From Ruficoccus amylovorans (lineage in GTDB: Bacteria > Verrucomicrobiota > Verrucomicrobiia > Opitutales > Cerasicoccaceae): a stretch of 64,000 nt of DNA. Under the pieces are notes generated by a model. That model worked only from the letters and a program-made list of their open reading frames with translations, had not been told where the DNA came from and ran no database searches. The stretch covers positions 1-64,000 of the forward strand of contig NZ_JACHVB010000060.1 of the NCBI RefSeq assembly GCF_014230085.1, in the 5' to 3' direction. Below, one piece after another: positions 16,274-26,239 of the stretch (within the stretch, counting starts at the first letter, position 1; each line of letters starts with the position of its first letter). The position numbers and the translations under genes were made by a program.

Positions 16274-17038
16274 ATGAAAATCCTGAAACTCGCAATGCTG
16301 TTGTCACTGGCAGGCTTAAGCTTGGGCAGCGCACACGCACAGACAGCGCGCAACTACGGCTACACCTTTACGACTCCCGGAAACTTGGCCACCGATGTTG
16401 CCAGTTGGGACTACACATCGGGCACGGCGTACAGCGGCACCGGTACCTACGGCAACACCGAGAACACACTGGTCATCCGCGGCGAGAGTGGCTCCTCCGA
16501 TCACTCCATCGTCACCATATCCGGCGAAACCGCCTATTACGTTCGCACCGTTAATACACAGAACACCAACTTTGGTTTCTATCTCCTGAATCTGGACTTC
16601 AGCGGCTTCGACAGCAGCACCTCATCACTGGTGACCTACAGCTTCAAGATCCTGGCCAACGATACCAACAATGCCATCAATCCGAATAACTGGACCGTAC
16701 TGTATGCTCCCGGTAGCGTCGCTTCTGTAGGATCCGCCTATTTTCAGGACAATGTAGTGAAGACCTTTGACTTCCAGGATGACAACACGACGTGGACCAC
16801 GGTCAGCGGAAGCTTTATCGTGGAGGACGGCAGCACGACCGGGGCCATTTTGATCAATGCCGGTACAAGCGGAAGCGGCTACACCTCTGCCGGCGGTTAC
16901 TACCTCGCCGACCTGAATGTGGAGGTAACCGCTGTCCCCGAACCGGCAACCACGGCACTGTGTGGCGGCATCTTCATCCTGGCCGCCCTGGCATTGCGTC
17001 GCCGGTTCTCCGCCCGCTCATCAAAGAAGGCCGTGTGA
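16274..17038 (+). CDS. PEP-CTERM exported protein
   Basis: A 254-residue protein with a signal peptide (LAMLLSLAGLSLGSAHA) and a C-terminal sorting tail VPEPATTALCGGIFILAALA followed by a hydrophobic stretch and RRRFSARSSKK. PEP-CTERM tails are cleaved and re-linked by exosortases in organisms making exopolysaccharide; no exosortase gene is in the window. The mature domain is beta-rich, Thr/Ser/Asn-rich, and unassigned. Ends before a terminator hairpin at 17192-17228. Confidence 0.85.
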   Translation: MKILKLAMLLSLAGLSLGSAHAQTARNYGYTFTTPGNLATDVASWDYTSGTAYSGTGTYGNTENTLVIRGESGSSDHSIVTISGETAYYVRTVNTQNTNFGFYLLNLDFSGFDSSTSSLVTYSFKILANDTNNAINPNNWTVLYAPGSVASVGSAYFQDNVVKTFDFQDDNTTWTTVSGSFIVEDGSTTGAILINAGTSGSGYTSAGGYYLADLNVEVTAVPEPATTALCGGIFILAALALRRRFSARSSKKAV

Positions 17039-17191
17039 GTGCCGAAGACGAGTTTTCGCAGAAATAATAAAAGCACCCGGCAACAGCGGGGAAGTGGAAG
17101 CACACGCCACGTTTAACCCGTTTAAGCACAGCAATAGAGCCGGGGCCAGGGGCTGAAAAAAAGCCCCAACTGAGAGTTAAAGGCAATCCGA

Positions 17192-17228
17192 GGGCCGTCC
17201 GTTATCCAACGATGCGGGCGGCCCTTTT
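17192..17228 (+). terminator. Rho-independent terminator after the PEP-CTERM gene
   Basis: GGGCCGTCCG (17192-17201) pairs with CGGGCGGCCC (17215-17224; one G-T pair), followed by TTTT at 17225-17228. A second, smaller hairpin GGGGCT/AGCCCC lies at ~17151-17166. The symporter ATG is only 31 bases further on, so it is either read through or has its own promoter overlapping the hairpin. Confidence 0.65.
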
Positions 17229-17258
17229 GGTTCCGCTTTGCCGATTCATACGCACGTC

Positions 17259-18983
17259 ATGAAAATTGAATACATCACGCTGGGAGCATACCTGCTCGTC
17301 CTGATGATTATCGGAGGGATGTTTTCCCGCCTCAACAGAAATATCAGCGACTTTGCCCGGGGCGGCGCGCAGGGAACATGGTGGATGGTCGGGTCAAGTA
17401 TCTTCATGGCCGGGATCAGCGCCTTTACCTTTACGGGGAACGCCTCGGCTGCGTTCAGCTCGGGCCCGACATTTCTGGTTATCTATCTCGCCAATATCGT
17501 GGGGCTGGTTCTCTGCATATGGATTGGTCCGTGGTTCCGGCAGACCCGCGCGACGACTTGGGCTGACATCATGCGTGAGCGTTTTAATGTCGGTGTCGAG
17601 CAGATCAGCGCCTATATTTCGCTGATCATTCAGCCCGTCGGCGCAGCCACCCAACTCTACGCCCTGGCCGTTTTTACCAGTGCTATTCTTGAAATTCCGA
17701 CCGCCTGGGTCGTCATCATTCTCGGGTTCATTGTGCTGTTCTACTCGATGACCGGGGGGCGCTGGGCAGTGATGGCAACGGACTTTATACAGGGGCTGAT
17801 CCTCTTCGCCGTGACGGTACTGATGTTCTACCTGGCCATGCAAAAAATCGGCGGTATCTCAGAGTTCCTCGGCTATTTTCACGACCCCCGCTTCCAACAG
17901 GACTTTAAATTAATCAAAGATCCGGGGCAGTTCGCAGACAACAAGTTTACCTGGAAGTGGGTCATCGTGATCTTCGTCCTCCAGCTTCAAGGATACATAA
18001 ATCTGGGGACAGCCGGCCGCTTCCTTTCCGTCAAGGACGGCAAGCATGCCAAATGGGCCGCCGCCTGGGCCGCCGTGCTGATGTTGATCGGAACAGTCGT
18101 ATGGTTTGTTCCGCCCATGGTGGCACGCTTTCTCTACGAGCCAGAGATCATGGCCCTGAACATCAAGGAACCGGCCACCGCCAGCTATGCTTACCTCGCC
18201 CAGCAGCTCCTGCCCAACGGCCTTATGGGCCTCATGCTCGCATCCATGCTGGCAGCGACCATGAGCAGCATGGATACCGGACTCAATAACACCACCGGCG
18301 TCATCGTGAACAACATCATCCCCCGAATTCGCCAGTGGATCAACCTCCCTCCCCTGTCCGATGCCAAGGGCTTGCTCTTGTGCCGTATTCTGACCGTGGT
18401 GCTGGGGCTCTACATTATTGCGATCGGACTCATGCTCACCTACCAGAAGCAGCTCTCGCTCTTCGACGCCTACCTTATGATTGCGGCCGTTATCGGTCTT
18501 CCATTGGGGATGCCGGTTCTCCTCGCGCTTTGGATCAAGCACCTGCACTGGGGGGCATATTACCTGATCATCGCTCTGGCCCTGATCCCGTCTGTCTACT
18601 TCGTCGTGGCCAGCTCGGCCTACGGCCAGGAGTGGCCGATCCAGGACCGCCTGTTGTGGATCTACATCTTCAGTGCGGTGGGATGTGTGCTAAGCCTTCC
18701 CCTGTGGAAGCGCGCCAAGGCCGCCTATCGCGACAAGGTCAAAAACTTCTACGTCAAGATGCACACCCCCGTGGACTTTGCCAAGGAAATCGGCGAGTCC
18801 AATGACCGCTTCCAGTATCGTATGCTCGGAGGCACCAGCTTGATCCTCGGATCGCTCATCCTGCTGTTCCTGTTCATGCCGAACAGTGCGGCTGCCCGCT
18901 GGCAAATCGCTGCCCTGGCGGGTAGCATCATGGCGACCGGGGCGCTTCTGTTGGCCTTCAGCCGGGTTTCCCCCAAGCAATAA
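17259..18983 (+). CDS. Sodium:solute symporter (SSS family)
   Basis: A 574-residue membrane protein with 13-14 hydrophobic segments. GGMFSRLNRNISDFARGG, the glycine-rich TM2/3 region (SSIFMAGISAFTFTGNASA) and ATMSSMDTGLNNT (conserved Na+-site region of TM8) are typical of SSS/NSS-like sugar or organic-acid symporters. ATG 17259 preferred over TTG 17238. It probably imports the sugar released by module 1 enzymes using the Na+ gradient; substrate unknown. Confidence 0.9.
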   Translation: MKIEYITLGAYLLVLMIIGGMFSRLNRNISDFARGGAQGTWWMVGSSIFMAGISAFTFTGNASAAFSSGPTFLVIYLANIVGLVLCIWIGPWFRQTRATTWADIMRERFNVGVEQISAYISLIIQPVGAATQLYALAVFTSAILEIPTAWVVIILGFIVLFYSMTGGRWAVMATDFIQGLILFAVTVLMFYLAMQKIGGISEFLGYFHDPRFQQDFKLIKDPGQFADNKFTWKWVIVIFVLQLQGYINLGTAGRFLSVKDGKHAKWAAAWAAVLMLIGTVVWFVPPMVARFLYEPEIMALNIKEPATASYAYLAQQLLPNGLMGLMLASMLAATMSSMDTGLNNTTGVIVNNIIPRIRQWINLPPLSDAKGLLLCRILTVVLGLYIIAIGLMLTYQKQLSLFDAYLMIAAVIGLPLGMPVLLALWIKHLHWGAYYLIIALALIPSVYFVVASSAYGQEWPIQDRLLWIYIFSAVGCVLSLPLWKRAKAAYRDKVKNFYVKMHTPVDFAKEIGESNDRFQYRMLGGTSLILGSLILLFLFMPNSAAARWQIAALAGSIMATGALLLAFSRVSPKQ

Positions 18984-19036
18984 CAGATACAGATGGTTAA
19001 CTGAGAATCGGGCGATTGCTATTTTGCTTGGCCGAA

Positions 19037-20437
19037 TCACCTGTTAAGTCCCTCATTCTCAGCTTCAGGTATCGGCGGTTCATAGTTGGCATCCCCGCCA
19101 TGCCTGTAAAACCCCCGAAGCAAAAGCACATAAGCTCCCGCACTGCCAGCGGAAATGAGAAAGCCCAACAAAAAGGCATAGCGGTATTGATGGCCCATAA
19201 CCTGGATGAATGTGCCTAGCATTGGTGGCAGAACCATTACGCATCCGGCTGTCACCAGTGAGGCCGCCGAGGCAAATTGCGCGAATTTCGCCTGGGGCAG
19301 CAAACGTGGGGCCAGCGAGGCCGTCCCGGTCAGGTAAATACCGGAGATCACCGTGTGGAGTAGAAATGTCACAAAGAAAACATTCCCTTCATTCGGCAGC
19401 ACAAAACCGGCCAGCGTTACCCCGGCATAAATGATCGTGGCCCACAGCCCGACACGGATCGGGTGGAACCGGTCGGCGAGAGACCCCAGAGGATAAGTCA
19501 GGATGAGAGAAATGACGTAGGAGAGCGCCAGGCATTTACCGTAGAGATCGTCGCTCATCCCGACACTGCGCGCGTGGAAAATGCTGAATGCGTTAACGGG
19601 CGCGTTCGCAATCATGCCCAGCGTAAAAGCCAGAAAGAAACACAGATAATAGCGGTGGGTGAAGCATTCGCGCAGGTAGCGCACCAATGGCTCCAGTCGC
19701 TTTCCCTTTCGACTCACACGTTCCACGGGCTCGGGCGGCGGGTATTCGCCCTCTTTCACCTTCAGGCACATTAGAGTAAAACCGATCCCGTAAAACAACC
19801 CCAGCACGCCGAAAATCTCAATGGTGTGGGCCTGCGCCTTGCCCATCAGGAAGAAATTGAACAAGATACCTGCGATCAGGCTCACCGCCCGAAACAGAGC
19901 GAAAAAACGTCCGATGACTTGCTTGGGCACCACGTCATTAATGAGCGCGATAAAAAGCGTATTCACGATGATGCTGCCGATTTCAAACGCAGTCCAAAAG
20001 AACGTAAATACCAGGATACGCGTCCCCATCAGACCGGGTGAGTGCTCTCCCAGCGCCTGATGCAACCACTCCCCCAGAGCCGGTGTCACCGCCAGGCCGA
20101 ACATCGCCAGCGCCACAAAAGGCGTCGGAATAAACAGGTATGGGATACGGCGCCCCCAACGCCCACGATGGCGGTCGGAACAGACACTCACCACTGGCCC
20201 GAGAATCATGCCAATGCCAGCGGGGATCGACCCGACCAGCAGTCCAACCAGCCAGTCGGGCGACTCAAACGAGCGCAGCATGATCTGGGCAACCGGCGTA
20301 ATGGCCCGCTCCTTCATCATCCACGCAAAGTCACCCGCCAATAGCCAAAGGAACAGAGAAACAACTCCGGCCAGGGTGTAGGTCAAGGTTCCAGCCGTCC
20401 AGATTCGACGGCCGGGCGAAGCGGCGGGAGAGTTCAT
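19037..20437 (-). CDS. MFS transporter, SLC45/GPH-like sugar permease
   Basis: A 466-residue protein with twelve hydrophobic segments. The loop 2-3 motif SDRHRGRWGRRIPY is the major facilitator signature of SLC45/sucrose-type and GPH-type disaccharide carriers; a second RKGKRLEP loop separates the two halves. The in-frame TTG at 20491 is a possible but less likely start. Downstream end of the leftward module 2 unit (PL22, esterase, transporter), so likely imports oligogalacturonate- or rhamnogalacturonan-derived sugars (inference). Confidence 0.85.
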   Translation of the reverse strand: MNSPAASPGRRIWTAGTLTYTLAGVVSLFLWLLAGDFAWMMKERAITPVAQIMLRSFESPDWLVGLLVGSIPAGIGMILGPVVSVCSDRHRGRWGRRIPYLFIPTPFVALAMFGLAVTPALGEWLHQALGEHSPGLMGTRILVFTFFWTAFEIGSIIVNTLFIALINDVVPKQVIGRFFALFRAVSLIAGILFNFFLMGKAQAHTIEIFGVLGLFYGIGFTLMCLKVKEGEYPPPEPVERVSRKGKRLEPLVRYLRECFTHRYYLCFFLAFTLGMIANAPVNAFSIFHARSVGMSDDLYGKCLALSYVISLILTYPLGSLADRFHPIRVGLWATIIYAGVTLAGFVLPNEGNVFFVTFLLHTVISGIYLTGTASLAPRLLPQAKFAQFASAASLVTAGCVMVLPPMLGTFIQVMGHQYRYAFLLGFLISAGSAGAYVLLLRGFYRHGGDANYEPPIPEAENEGLNR

Positions 20438-20502
20438 ATTTGCCAAGGGGTACGCGTCAAACGGGAGATGCGAAATCTTCTTTGCGAACAACGACTTAAG
20501 GC

Positions 20503-21228
20503 TCAGGGCTCGCTTATCACCACAACGGATTCCAAGGATGGATCGATGGTTGCCAGATTCGTCGAAACCATCATGGCCAGACGCCGGGCACCCGCCTCGC
20601 TGAAATGCGTGCGGTCGTCCGCCCCCTTGCCATGAACGTTATAGAAGGCGCTCCCGTCTTCGCCCAGCGACTGGAACTCGTCTCCGCTCATGGCTTGCAG
20701 ATCGACAAGCGGAACGCCCTCCTCGTCTGCCACCGCCTTCATCGCCTTGGCGTAGGGCAGTAGTTCATGGGTCACTTGCCCATTCTTGAACAGTCGCCGA
20801 TGAGGCGGCGTGACCAAGATGGGCGCGATACCCGCCTGACGAGCTTCCCGGATGAAGCGCCGAAGGTAATCCTTGAAATCGCTATCCGCGTCCGTGGACT
20901 CGGGACGGCCTTTGGCATGGGAATCATTATGCCCGAACTGGATCAGCACGAAATCCGGGCGCGCGGCTAGTAGCTTTTGCCAACGCTCAGGCGGGAAAGT
21001 TTTCGTGCTGCATCCGGGCTTCGCCTCGTTGATGACGATAACGTCTTCGGCAAGGTAGTCTGGAAGCATTTGCCCCCACCCTCGCAGCGGGTTCTCCTCC
21101 GGATAGTCGCAAACCGTCGAGTCTCCGATAATCCCGATTGTCAACGGACCATAACCAGGGCTTCCGCCAAAGGCAGAAGCAGCCACCGCGTATCCAAAAA
21201 CGGATACGAATAAAAACATTTTCCCCAT
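20503..21228 (-). CDS. SGNH hydrolase, rhamnogalacturonan acetylesterase-like (CE12 type)
   Basis: From ATG 21228, 241 residues with a signal peptide (FLFVSVFGYAVAASA). Catalytic blocks are in order: IGDSTVCDY (block I, Ser of GDS), RGWGQML (Gly block), QFGHNDSH (Asn block) and DRTHFSEAGA (Asp/His pair of block V). This arrangement is that of CE12 rhamnogalacturonan acetylesterases, which deacetylate pectin. The 141-base in-frame extension to 21369 overlaps the next gene and is rejected. Neighbouring PL22-type lyases support a pectin role. Confidence 0.85.
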   Translation of the reverse strand: MGKMFLFVSVFGYAVAASAFGGSPGYGPLTIGIIGDSTVCDYPEENPLRGWGQMLPDYLAEDVIVINEAKPGCSTKTFPPERWQKLLAARPDFVLIQFGHNDSHAKGRPESTDADSDFKDYLRRFIREARQAGIAPILVTPPHRRLFKNGQVTHELLPYAKAMKAVADEEGVPLVDLQAMSGDEFQSLGEDGSAFYNVHGKGADDRTHFSEAGARRLAMMVSTNLATIDPSLESVVVISEP

Positions 21229-21325
21229 AAACTTTTCCCTCTTTTTGAATTTTGGAGCTTCCCCCAAAGCGCTGTAGCAGCAAACAGGGAACGAGCATGA
21301 ACGCCCCCGCCTGCACCGCCAATGG

Positions 21326-23146
21326 TCATTCCGTAGCGCCGGCAGCCCCCTTCCCTGCGGTTGTGTCAACCAGACGAATCACAGGGATGGTGAACACCCC
21401 CGAGTCGGCATCAGCCAAGGGTTTCACCTTGAGCTGCCGCAGCGTCCCCACCCAACCCGGCGTGGAAGCCAGGTCGGCAAAGTAGCTGTGAAATTCTCCG
21501 TCGGGTGCCGACAAGTCCACAACGGCGGACTTGTCCTCACTGAACCCAGGGCTTTGCTCCGTCGTGTAGTAAACCTTGCACTGCCTGGCCGCCCCCTGGT
21601 TGCTCAGGCGGACCAAGAGCTTGTCAAAATCGGCGCAGGCCAGGCCAATTCCCTCGGGGCTCAAGATCGCTGCATTCAGGCGGGTAACCGTCCCGGTGAC
21701 GGCCGCGTCATCGGCTCCTCCGTCCGTCCACTCCAGGGTCAGACCGTCCCCGGCAGTCCACCCTTCTGCACTGGTAACAAAGTCCCAGCCGGTATTGTCT
21801 TCGCCATAGAAGGAAACGGCGAACACGTTCTGCATGACATCATTTCCCGAGGCGTAAAGCTTTGGCTCGGAGCTCTCCTCCCAGGAGCCCGTCTTAACCT
21901 GCTCAGGGGTGAGAAAATCCGGAGTATCGCCATCCAGGGTGCGAAACGAACTCCACACGACCAGTTCCTTACCCGGGATGTAGCGGGCGTTTGCCTCGTA
22001 GGTGCCGGATTTCCAGTAAGTACCGAGTTGGTCAGCCAGCGGGATCTGCTCCATTGTCTCGGTATCGTAGTCGTAGATCACCTTGTGGATATAAGGCTTA
22101 CCAAAACCGGGCCGATGCCACCAATCGGCGGACATGCCGTCTCCGACCCATTCCTCGGCCGTCGGGCCGGGATTAAAGTGAGTCTGAAACTGCCCCATCT
22201 TGATCTGTGCCTTCCGGTGGCCGAGTATTTTACCCGGGTGGTCCTTGTCCGGCTCGATGATGATGTTATACTCATCGATGTAGGGGCTCGAAGTATCGAC
22301 TGCGGTGATAACCGGATAGCCATCCGCATCCCAGTGTAGGTGGGACTGCACCAGTTGTTTGCTTGTCCGGTCGAAGAAATCGCCGCCGACGTCGAGGCTG
22401 GCGTTTTCCACCACGCCATTTTCCAGGTCAACCCATCCGATCCCGACCCGACGCCAGTCGCGGCCATAGTTCTGGTCGATGTACATATACAAGTCCGGAT
22501 CGACCGGCCCGAACATAATGTGGCTCATCTTGCCCTGGGCAATTACCTGGGAGCTGCCATCGGCGACAAGCCCGCACAGCAGCTCGATTTCCGCCTTATT
22601 CCCCTTGGACGGACGCATAAAAAGTATCTTGGCTCCGTCCGGGCTGACGGTGAGGTTCGCGCTGTAAATGTACGACGTATCCAGATCGACCAACCGCTCC
22701 TGCTCTCCCGTTTTCAGGTTTGAGCGGATGATGTATGAATAGGAACGGTCCGAGCGCTTTGCTTTCTCCAGGCAGTACAAATACTCGCCGACGACATCCG
22801 CAATGCCTCCCACCAGTCCCCGGGGCGTCAGTTCGACTTCCTCGCCCGTCTCAAGGTTAATCGAGTAGTACGTCAGCCCCAGAGGAGTCTGATTCCGGTA
22901 GGCCAGATAGGGCACCCCATCGACCTCGCCCTCGTTCTTGAACAGGTAATAAAAGCTCGTATTATGACCCGGGCGATCCGTCAACTGGTAGACACGGCGG
23001 CCAGTCGTCTCGTCGATGCGCGAGGGCCACAGGTCTTTATCGCCAGACACAGATGTAATGCCATCCGCTGCCCAAAGAGGGTTCGCACAGGCCGCCAACA
23101 CCAATGCGAACGAACTGCTTTTGCATATGCTACCAACAAGATTCAT
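21326..23146 (-). CDS. Oligogalacturonate lyase-like (PL22) beta-propeller protein with C-terminal beta-sandwich
   Basis: From ATG 23146, 606 residues with a signal peptide ending ...ANPLWAADG. Residues ~25-460 form a propeller with PL22/TolB-like pieces (YQLTDRPGHNTSFYYLF, ANLTVSPDGAKILFMRP, WWHRPG, AQIKMGQFQTHFNPGPT). PL22 lyases cleave unsaturated digalacturonate and related products using Mn2+-binding His. Catalytic residues are partly recognisable (HLHW, THFNPG), so a divergent member. The last ~150 residues (WDFVTSAEGWTAGDG...) are an extra beta-sandwich resembling the N-terminal module of the second PL22 protein (26367-28304). Confidence 0.75.
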   Translation of the reverse strand: MNLVGSICKSSSFALVLAACANPLWAADGITSVSGDKDLWPSRIDETTGRRVYQLTDRPGHNTSFYYLFKNEGEVDGVPYLAYRNQTPLGLTYYSINLETGEEVELTPRGLVGGIADVVGEYLYCLEKAKRSDRSYSYIIRSNLKTGEQERLVDLDTSYIYSANLTVSPDGAKILFMRPSKGNKAEIELLCGLVADGSSQVIAQGKMSHIMFGPVDPDLYMYIDQNYGRDWRRVGIGWVDLENGVVENASLDVGGDFFDRTSKQLVQSHLHWDADGYPVITAVDTSSPYIDEYNIIIEPDKDHPGKILGHRKAQIKMGQFQTHFNPGPTAEEWVGDGMSADWWHRPGFGKPYIHKVIYDYDTETMEQIPLADQLGTYWKSGTYEANARYIPGKELVVWSSFRTLDGDTPDFLTPEQVKTGSWEESSEPKLYASGNDVMQNVFAVSFYGEDNTGWDFVTSAEGWTAGDGLTLEWTDGGADDAAVTGTVTRLNAAILSPEGIGLACADFDKLLVRLSNQGAARQCKVYYTTEQSPGFSEDKSAVVDLSAPDGEFHSYFADLASTPGWVGTLRQLKVKPLADADSGVFTIPVIRLVDTTAGKGAAGATE

Positions 23147-23270
23147 TAATAAAAAGTTTTTTACATTTTTTAAACAGATACGATTGCCACCATCAAGCGA
23201 GTCCGGACGCTCTCCTGCTACGATCAGAGAGTAACCCAATACTGAGAGTATAAACGCCGCTCAGAGGGGT

Positions 23271-23299
23271 CCCGGTCCGCCCATTATAGACGGACCGGG
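23271..23299 (-). terminator. Hairpin downstream of the CBM-like PEP-CTERM gene
   Basis: CCCGGTCCG (23271-23279) and CGGACCGGG (23291-23299) form a perfect 9-bp stem. It sits just past the stop of the minus-strand gene at 23316 but lacks a clear T-run, so it may be a transcript stabiliser or a weak terminator between that gene and the PL22 gene. Confidence 0.45.
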
Positions 23300-23315
23300 T
23301 GGACTCAAAATCCAC

Positions 23316-24086
23316 TCAAGAGCAACGGGCGCGGCGCATGCGTTTGAACAACAGGACAAACACCGCCGCCATCAGGATAAGCCCGCTGGCAGCCGGTTCG
23401 GGAACCATCGTCAGCTCAAGTGTCGGGTAACTGCCTGACCCGGAACTCGAACGCTGCCCGGACAGAATCTGCAACTCCTCGTCGCGCCCGCTTCCTACTA
23501 AACGCGTTTCCAGTAGAAAAGTTACGCTTCCATTGCTGACAGAGTTGAGAAACTGAGCCAGTGCCTCTGTCGAGAGCGTAATGGTGCTCATGCTCGCAGT
23601 GCCACCTTCCACATCAATAGAGCCAAGCAGAGTCGCCTCGGCGGTATTGACCGACTGGTTCTGCAAGTTACCATCAGCCGTGTAGAGGCCAGGCATGGTA
23701 TTATAGGTGATCGTGCTATCGCTCCAGTTGGCTTCGGTGACAGGGCCCTTCGACGCGCTTTCGCTCAAGCCATACACATAGACCGTCGTGGTCGCAGCCG
23801 CAGCTTTATACAGGCAGAAGGATAACGTGGCCTCCGTGACCTGAGCCGCTACCGACGAAGGAAGCTCGAATTTGAAGGCACCAATATTGTTACGCTCGCT
23901 GCCGGAAATGTTGCGACGACGTACGCTCACATAGTCAACCGAGCTCGTCACATCATTCGGGAGACTCTCCATCAGCGTGGAGCTATCTCCAGTGGTATTG
24001 TCCAGAACTATATTATCCGCCTGGCCGACGAGAGGCAGCGCCAGGACCGACATTAGCACAACGAACTTCCATGAACTCATTTTCAT
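23316..24086 (-). CDS. PEP-CTERM protein with DNRLRE/CBM96-like domain
   Basis: A 256-residue exported protein: signal peptide (FVVLMSVLALPLVGQA), then a single domain with RNISGSERNNIGAFKFEL, EATLSFCLYKA and ANWSDSTITYNTMPG, the pattern of DNRLRE-type (CBM96) domains that bind alginate or other polysaccharides. It ends VPEPAASGLILMAAVFVLL plus a basic tail, a PEP-CTERM sorting signal. Likely a cell-surface polysaccharide-binding protein of module 2. It lies 54 bases downstream of the AraC gene on the same strand. Confidence 0.85.
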   Translation of the reverse strand: MKMSSWKFVVLMSVLALPLVGQADNIVLDNTTGDSSTLMESLPNDVTSSVDYVSVRRRNISGSERNNIGAFKFELPSSVAAQVTEATLSFCLYKAAAATTTVYVYGLSESASKGPVTEANWSDSTITYNTMPGLYTADGNLQNQSVNTAEATLLGSIDVEGGTASMSTITLSTEALAQFLNSVSNGSVTFLLETRLVGSGRDEELQILSGQRSSSGSGSYPTLELTMVPEPAASGLILMAAVFVLLFKRMRRARCS

Positions 24087-24140
24087 TTTAATCTCCTGTT
24101 TTGATTGGGGTTAAGTATGATTGATAAAAGAATCGGGGCC

Positions 24141-24965
24141 TCATGAACCGGAGCCCGTCTGCATCCCCTGCACATGGCTGAGGTATTGATTTCTCCATAC
24201 ACTGGCCGGCGTGCCCAGGTCGCGGTGAAACACCCGGGAAAAGTCTTCCACACTCCGGAATCCGCAGCGGTGGGCGATCTCCTCGACCGTCTTGGAGGTA
24301 TTGGCCAACAAGTCCAGCGCTCGCTCCAGTTGGAGTTCCCTGAAGATAGTGTGCGGGGATCTTCCCCGCGCCTTGCGCGTCATACGTCGCAGGTGCGTGC
24401 TGGTCATGTGCATGGCATAGGCGACCTCCTCCACCGTCGGGTTGGACTCCATGTGCTCGACGTACCAGGCAATGGCCCGCTCGACTCGCTCCTCTGCCAA
24501 GAGGTGCAACGGCGTATTGTTCCTGGGTTGCTCGTCCCGCAGGATGAGAAGCGAAAGCGTCAGCAGCGCCCGCTCAAAATACAGGTGGCTGTACTGGTTG
24601 GGCTTGTGGAAGTGATCATTTAACTCCGCTGACAGGCTCTGAATGACGGCAACATCCTCCTCCCGCAACGCAACGCATAAGTAGGGACGCTCGCCCAGGC
24701 ACAGCCGGACCTCTGACGGCACAGTGGCAAAGTGGAAGGCATAGCGATACGAACTCGTAAAGTCGCTGCTCCACCCATACCGCGAATGCGCCGGCATGAG
24801 CCACAACATATGCCCTGTGGGCTTAGGGGAAGGCTTGTCCACAAAACAGGGCGCGCAACGCCCCTGAGTGATCGCATAAAACTCCCAGTTCATCCGCACC
24901 GATGGTGGGACGGGCTCGACAGCATAATTACGGAATCCCTCTGCGATATAACGAAGCATACTCAA
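24141..24965 (-). CDS. AraC-family transcriptional regulator
   Basis: A 274-residue regulator: an N-terminal cupin-like sensor (about 20-110, MNWEFYAITQGRC) and a C-terminal AraC helix-turn-helix pair (about 165-262; TVEEVAYAMHMTSTHLRRM and VEEIAHRCGFRSVEDFSRV). Clearly paralogous to the AraC regulator at 57900-58787 (same NWEF start and layout). The position just upstream of the CBM96-like gene, with the oxidoreductase following, indicates it controls module 2. Confidence 0.9.
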   Translation of the reverse strand: MSMLRYIAEGFRNYAVEPVPPSVRMNWEFYAITQGRCAPCFVDKPSPKPTGHMLWLMPAHSRYGWSSDFTSSYRYAFHFATVPSEVRLCLGERPYLCVALREEDVAVIQSLSAELNDHFHKPNQYSHLYFERALLTLSLLILRDEQPRNNTPLHLLAEERVERAIAWYVEHMESNPTVEEVAYAMHMTSTHLRRMTRKARGRSPHTIFRELQLERALDLLANTSKTVEEIAHRCGFRSVEDFSRVFHRDLGTPASVWRNQYLSHVQGMQTGSGS

Positions 24966-25003
24966 ATTTTAATTAATCCGTTAGGCGTGAATCGACACAT
25001 AGT

Positions 25004-26239
25004 TCAGGTAGGCATCCCCTCCGACGCATGCGGCGAAAGCTCCTCAACCAACTCCAGATCGAGGCGAGAGGATTCGCCGGATGCGCAAGGCAGGTCCAGC
25101 ATCGCCCCCTCGCGGTAGGCGTCCAAAACGAGTTGGTCGATACCGCAGAGCCCGATACAGGGTCCATCCGTACACACAAAGCGATTGAGGGCGCCCGGAT
25201 GAACGCTGGGGACACAGCCTTCGGAGCGGCTCAAGACTTGATAGAAAGCGGCATTTACAACTTCAGTAAAGGGACGTGTACACTCCAGCGGACAGGGAGT
25301 CATCACCTCTTCAAAAAGGCTCCGACAGAGCGTCTCCAGCATGTCCAGGCGGTTTTCCCGGGCAGAGGGAAAAGCTTCGATTTTCCCGTCGTGCCAGCAG
25401 ATATCCATGTCCTGAAAATCGCGAAAAACAATATCAGCCTTCTCCGTCTCGATGGTCATCTCAGGCGCAACCATACGCTCGGAGCACAGCGTCATGTTAG
25501 TCACTATTTCAACATCCGTGTCGGTGATTATCCGCAGGCTGCTCGTATCCTCACTCTCAATGTCATTCGCGTGCCAGAGCCGGGCGCTCATCTTCACGGG
25601 CCGCGCCATGCTCACGGCTTCTGCCCCCCCGAAATAGAGGCAGTTGCACAGCAGGTGAGCCAAGGGGTTGTTGATCGTACCATCCAGCACCCAGTCCCCG
25701 TCCACGCGCAGATGCCCCGCCCAATCCGAACGCGTAAAATAACTCCGGGGCCGGGCCCACGCCCCCACCCCGCGAATGCGGTGCATGCGCCCGAATTCCC
25801 CCTGGAGCAGCCGGTCCTTGACCAGCCGCACGCTCGGCAGGTACAGCGCGTTGAAACAGACCTCCACCGGCTTGGCGTAAAAACGGGCAGCCTCCCGCAA
25901 TTCGTCCCATTCATGCAGCGTGGCGACGGGAGGTTTTTCGACCCAGACCGGCAGCCCCGCCTGAAGGCAGCGGATGGAAATCTCCTTGTGCCGATGGATC
26001 GGCGTCGGATTCATCACCGCGTGCACGCGATGTTCGATGTACTCGATAAAACTGTCAAAATCGTCAATGACGCGCACGCCGCGCTGCTCGCACAGGGCGA
26101 CCTCGGGCAGCGTCAGGTCCGGAGAAAAAGCCGCCACCAGCTCAATCTCGCCGCGGAACATCCAGATACGCTTGATTAATTCCATCGCGTAACCGCTACA
26201 GCCGACAATGGCCAGTTTAGCCACTTTGGGACGGCTCAT
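25004..26239 (-). CDS. Gfo/Idh/MocA-family NAD(P)-dependent oxidoreductase
   Basis: A 411-residue cytoplasmic protein with an N-terminal Rossmann start (KLAIVGCSGYAMELIKR; the glycine motif is altered to GCSGYA), the family EKPP motif (VWVEKPPVATLHEWDEL, about 110) and a C-terminal alpha/beta substrate domain. Members oxidise or reduce sugars and cyclitols. Paralogous to 58836-60083 (shared RPRSYFTRSDWAG / RPRAYYERAAWAG). Probably processes a monosaccharide released in module 2; substrate unknown. Confidence 0.85.
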   Translation of the reverse strand: MSRPKVAKLAIVGCSGYAMELIKRIWMFRGEIELVAAFSPDLTLPEVALCEQRGVRVIDDFDSFIEYIEHRVHAVMNPTPIHRHKEISIRCLQAGLPVWVEKPPVATLHEWDELREAARFYAKPVEVCFNALYLPSVRLVKDRLLQGEFGRMHRIRGVGAWARPRSYFTRSDWAGHLRVDGDWVLDGTINNPLAHLLCNCLYFGGAEAVSMARPVKMSARLWHANDIESEDTSSLRIITDTDVEIVTNMTLCSERMVAPEMTIETEKADIVFRDFQDMDICWHDGKIEAFPSARENRLDMLETLCRSLFEEVMTPCPLECTRPFTEVVNAAFYQVLSRSEGCVPSVHPGALNRFVCTDGPCIGLCGIDQLVLDAYREGAMLDLPCASGESSRLDLELVEELSPHASEGMPT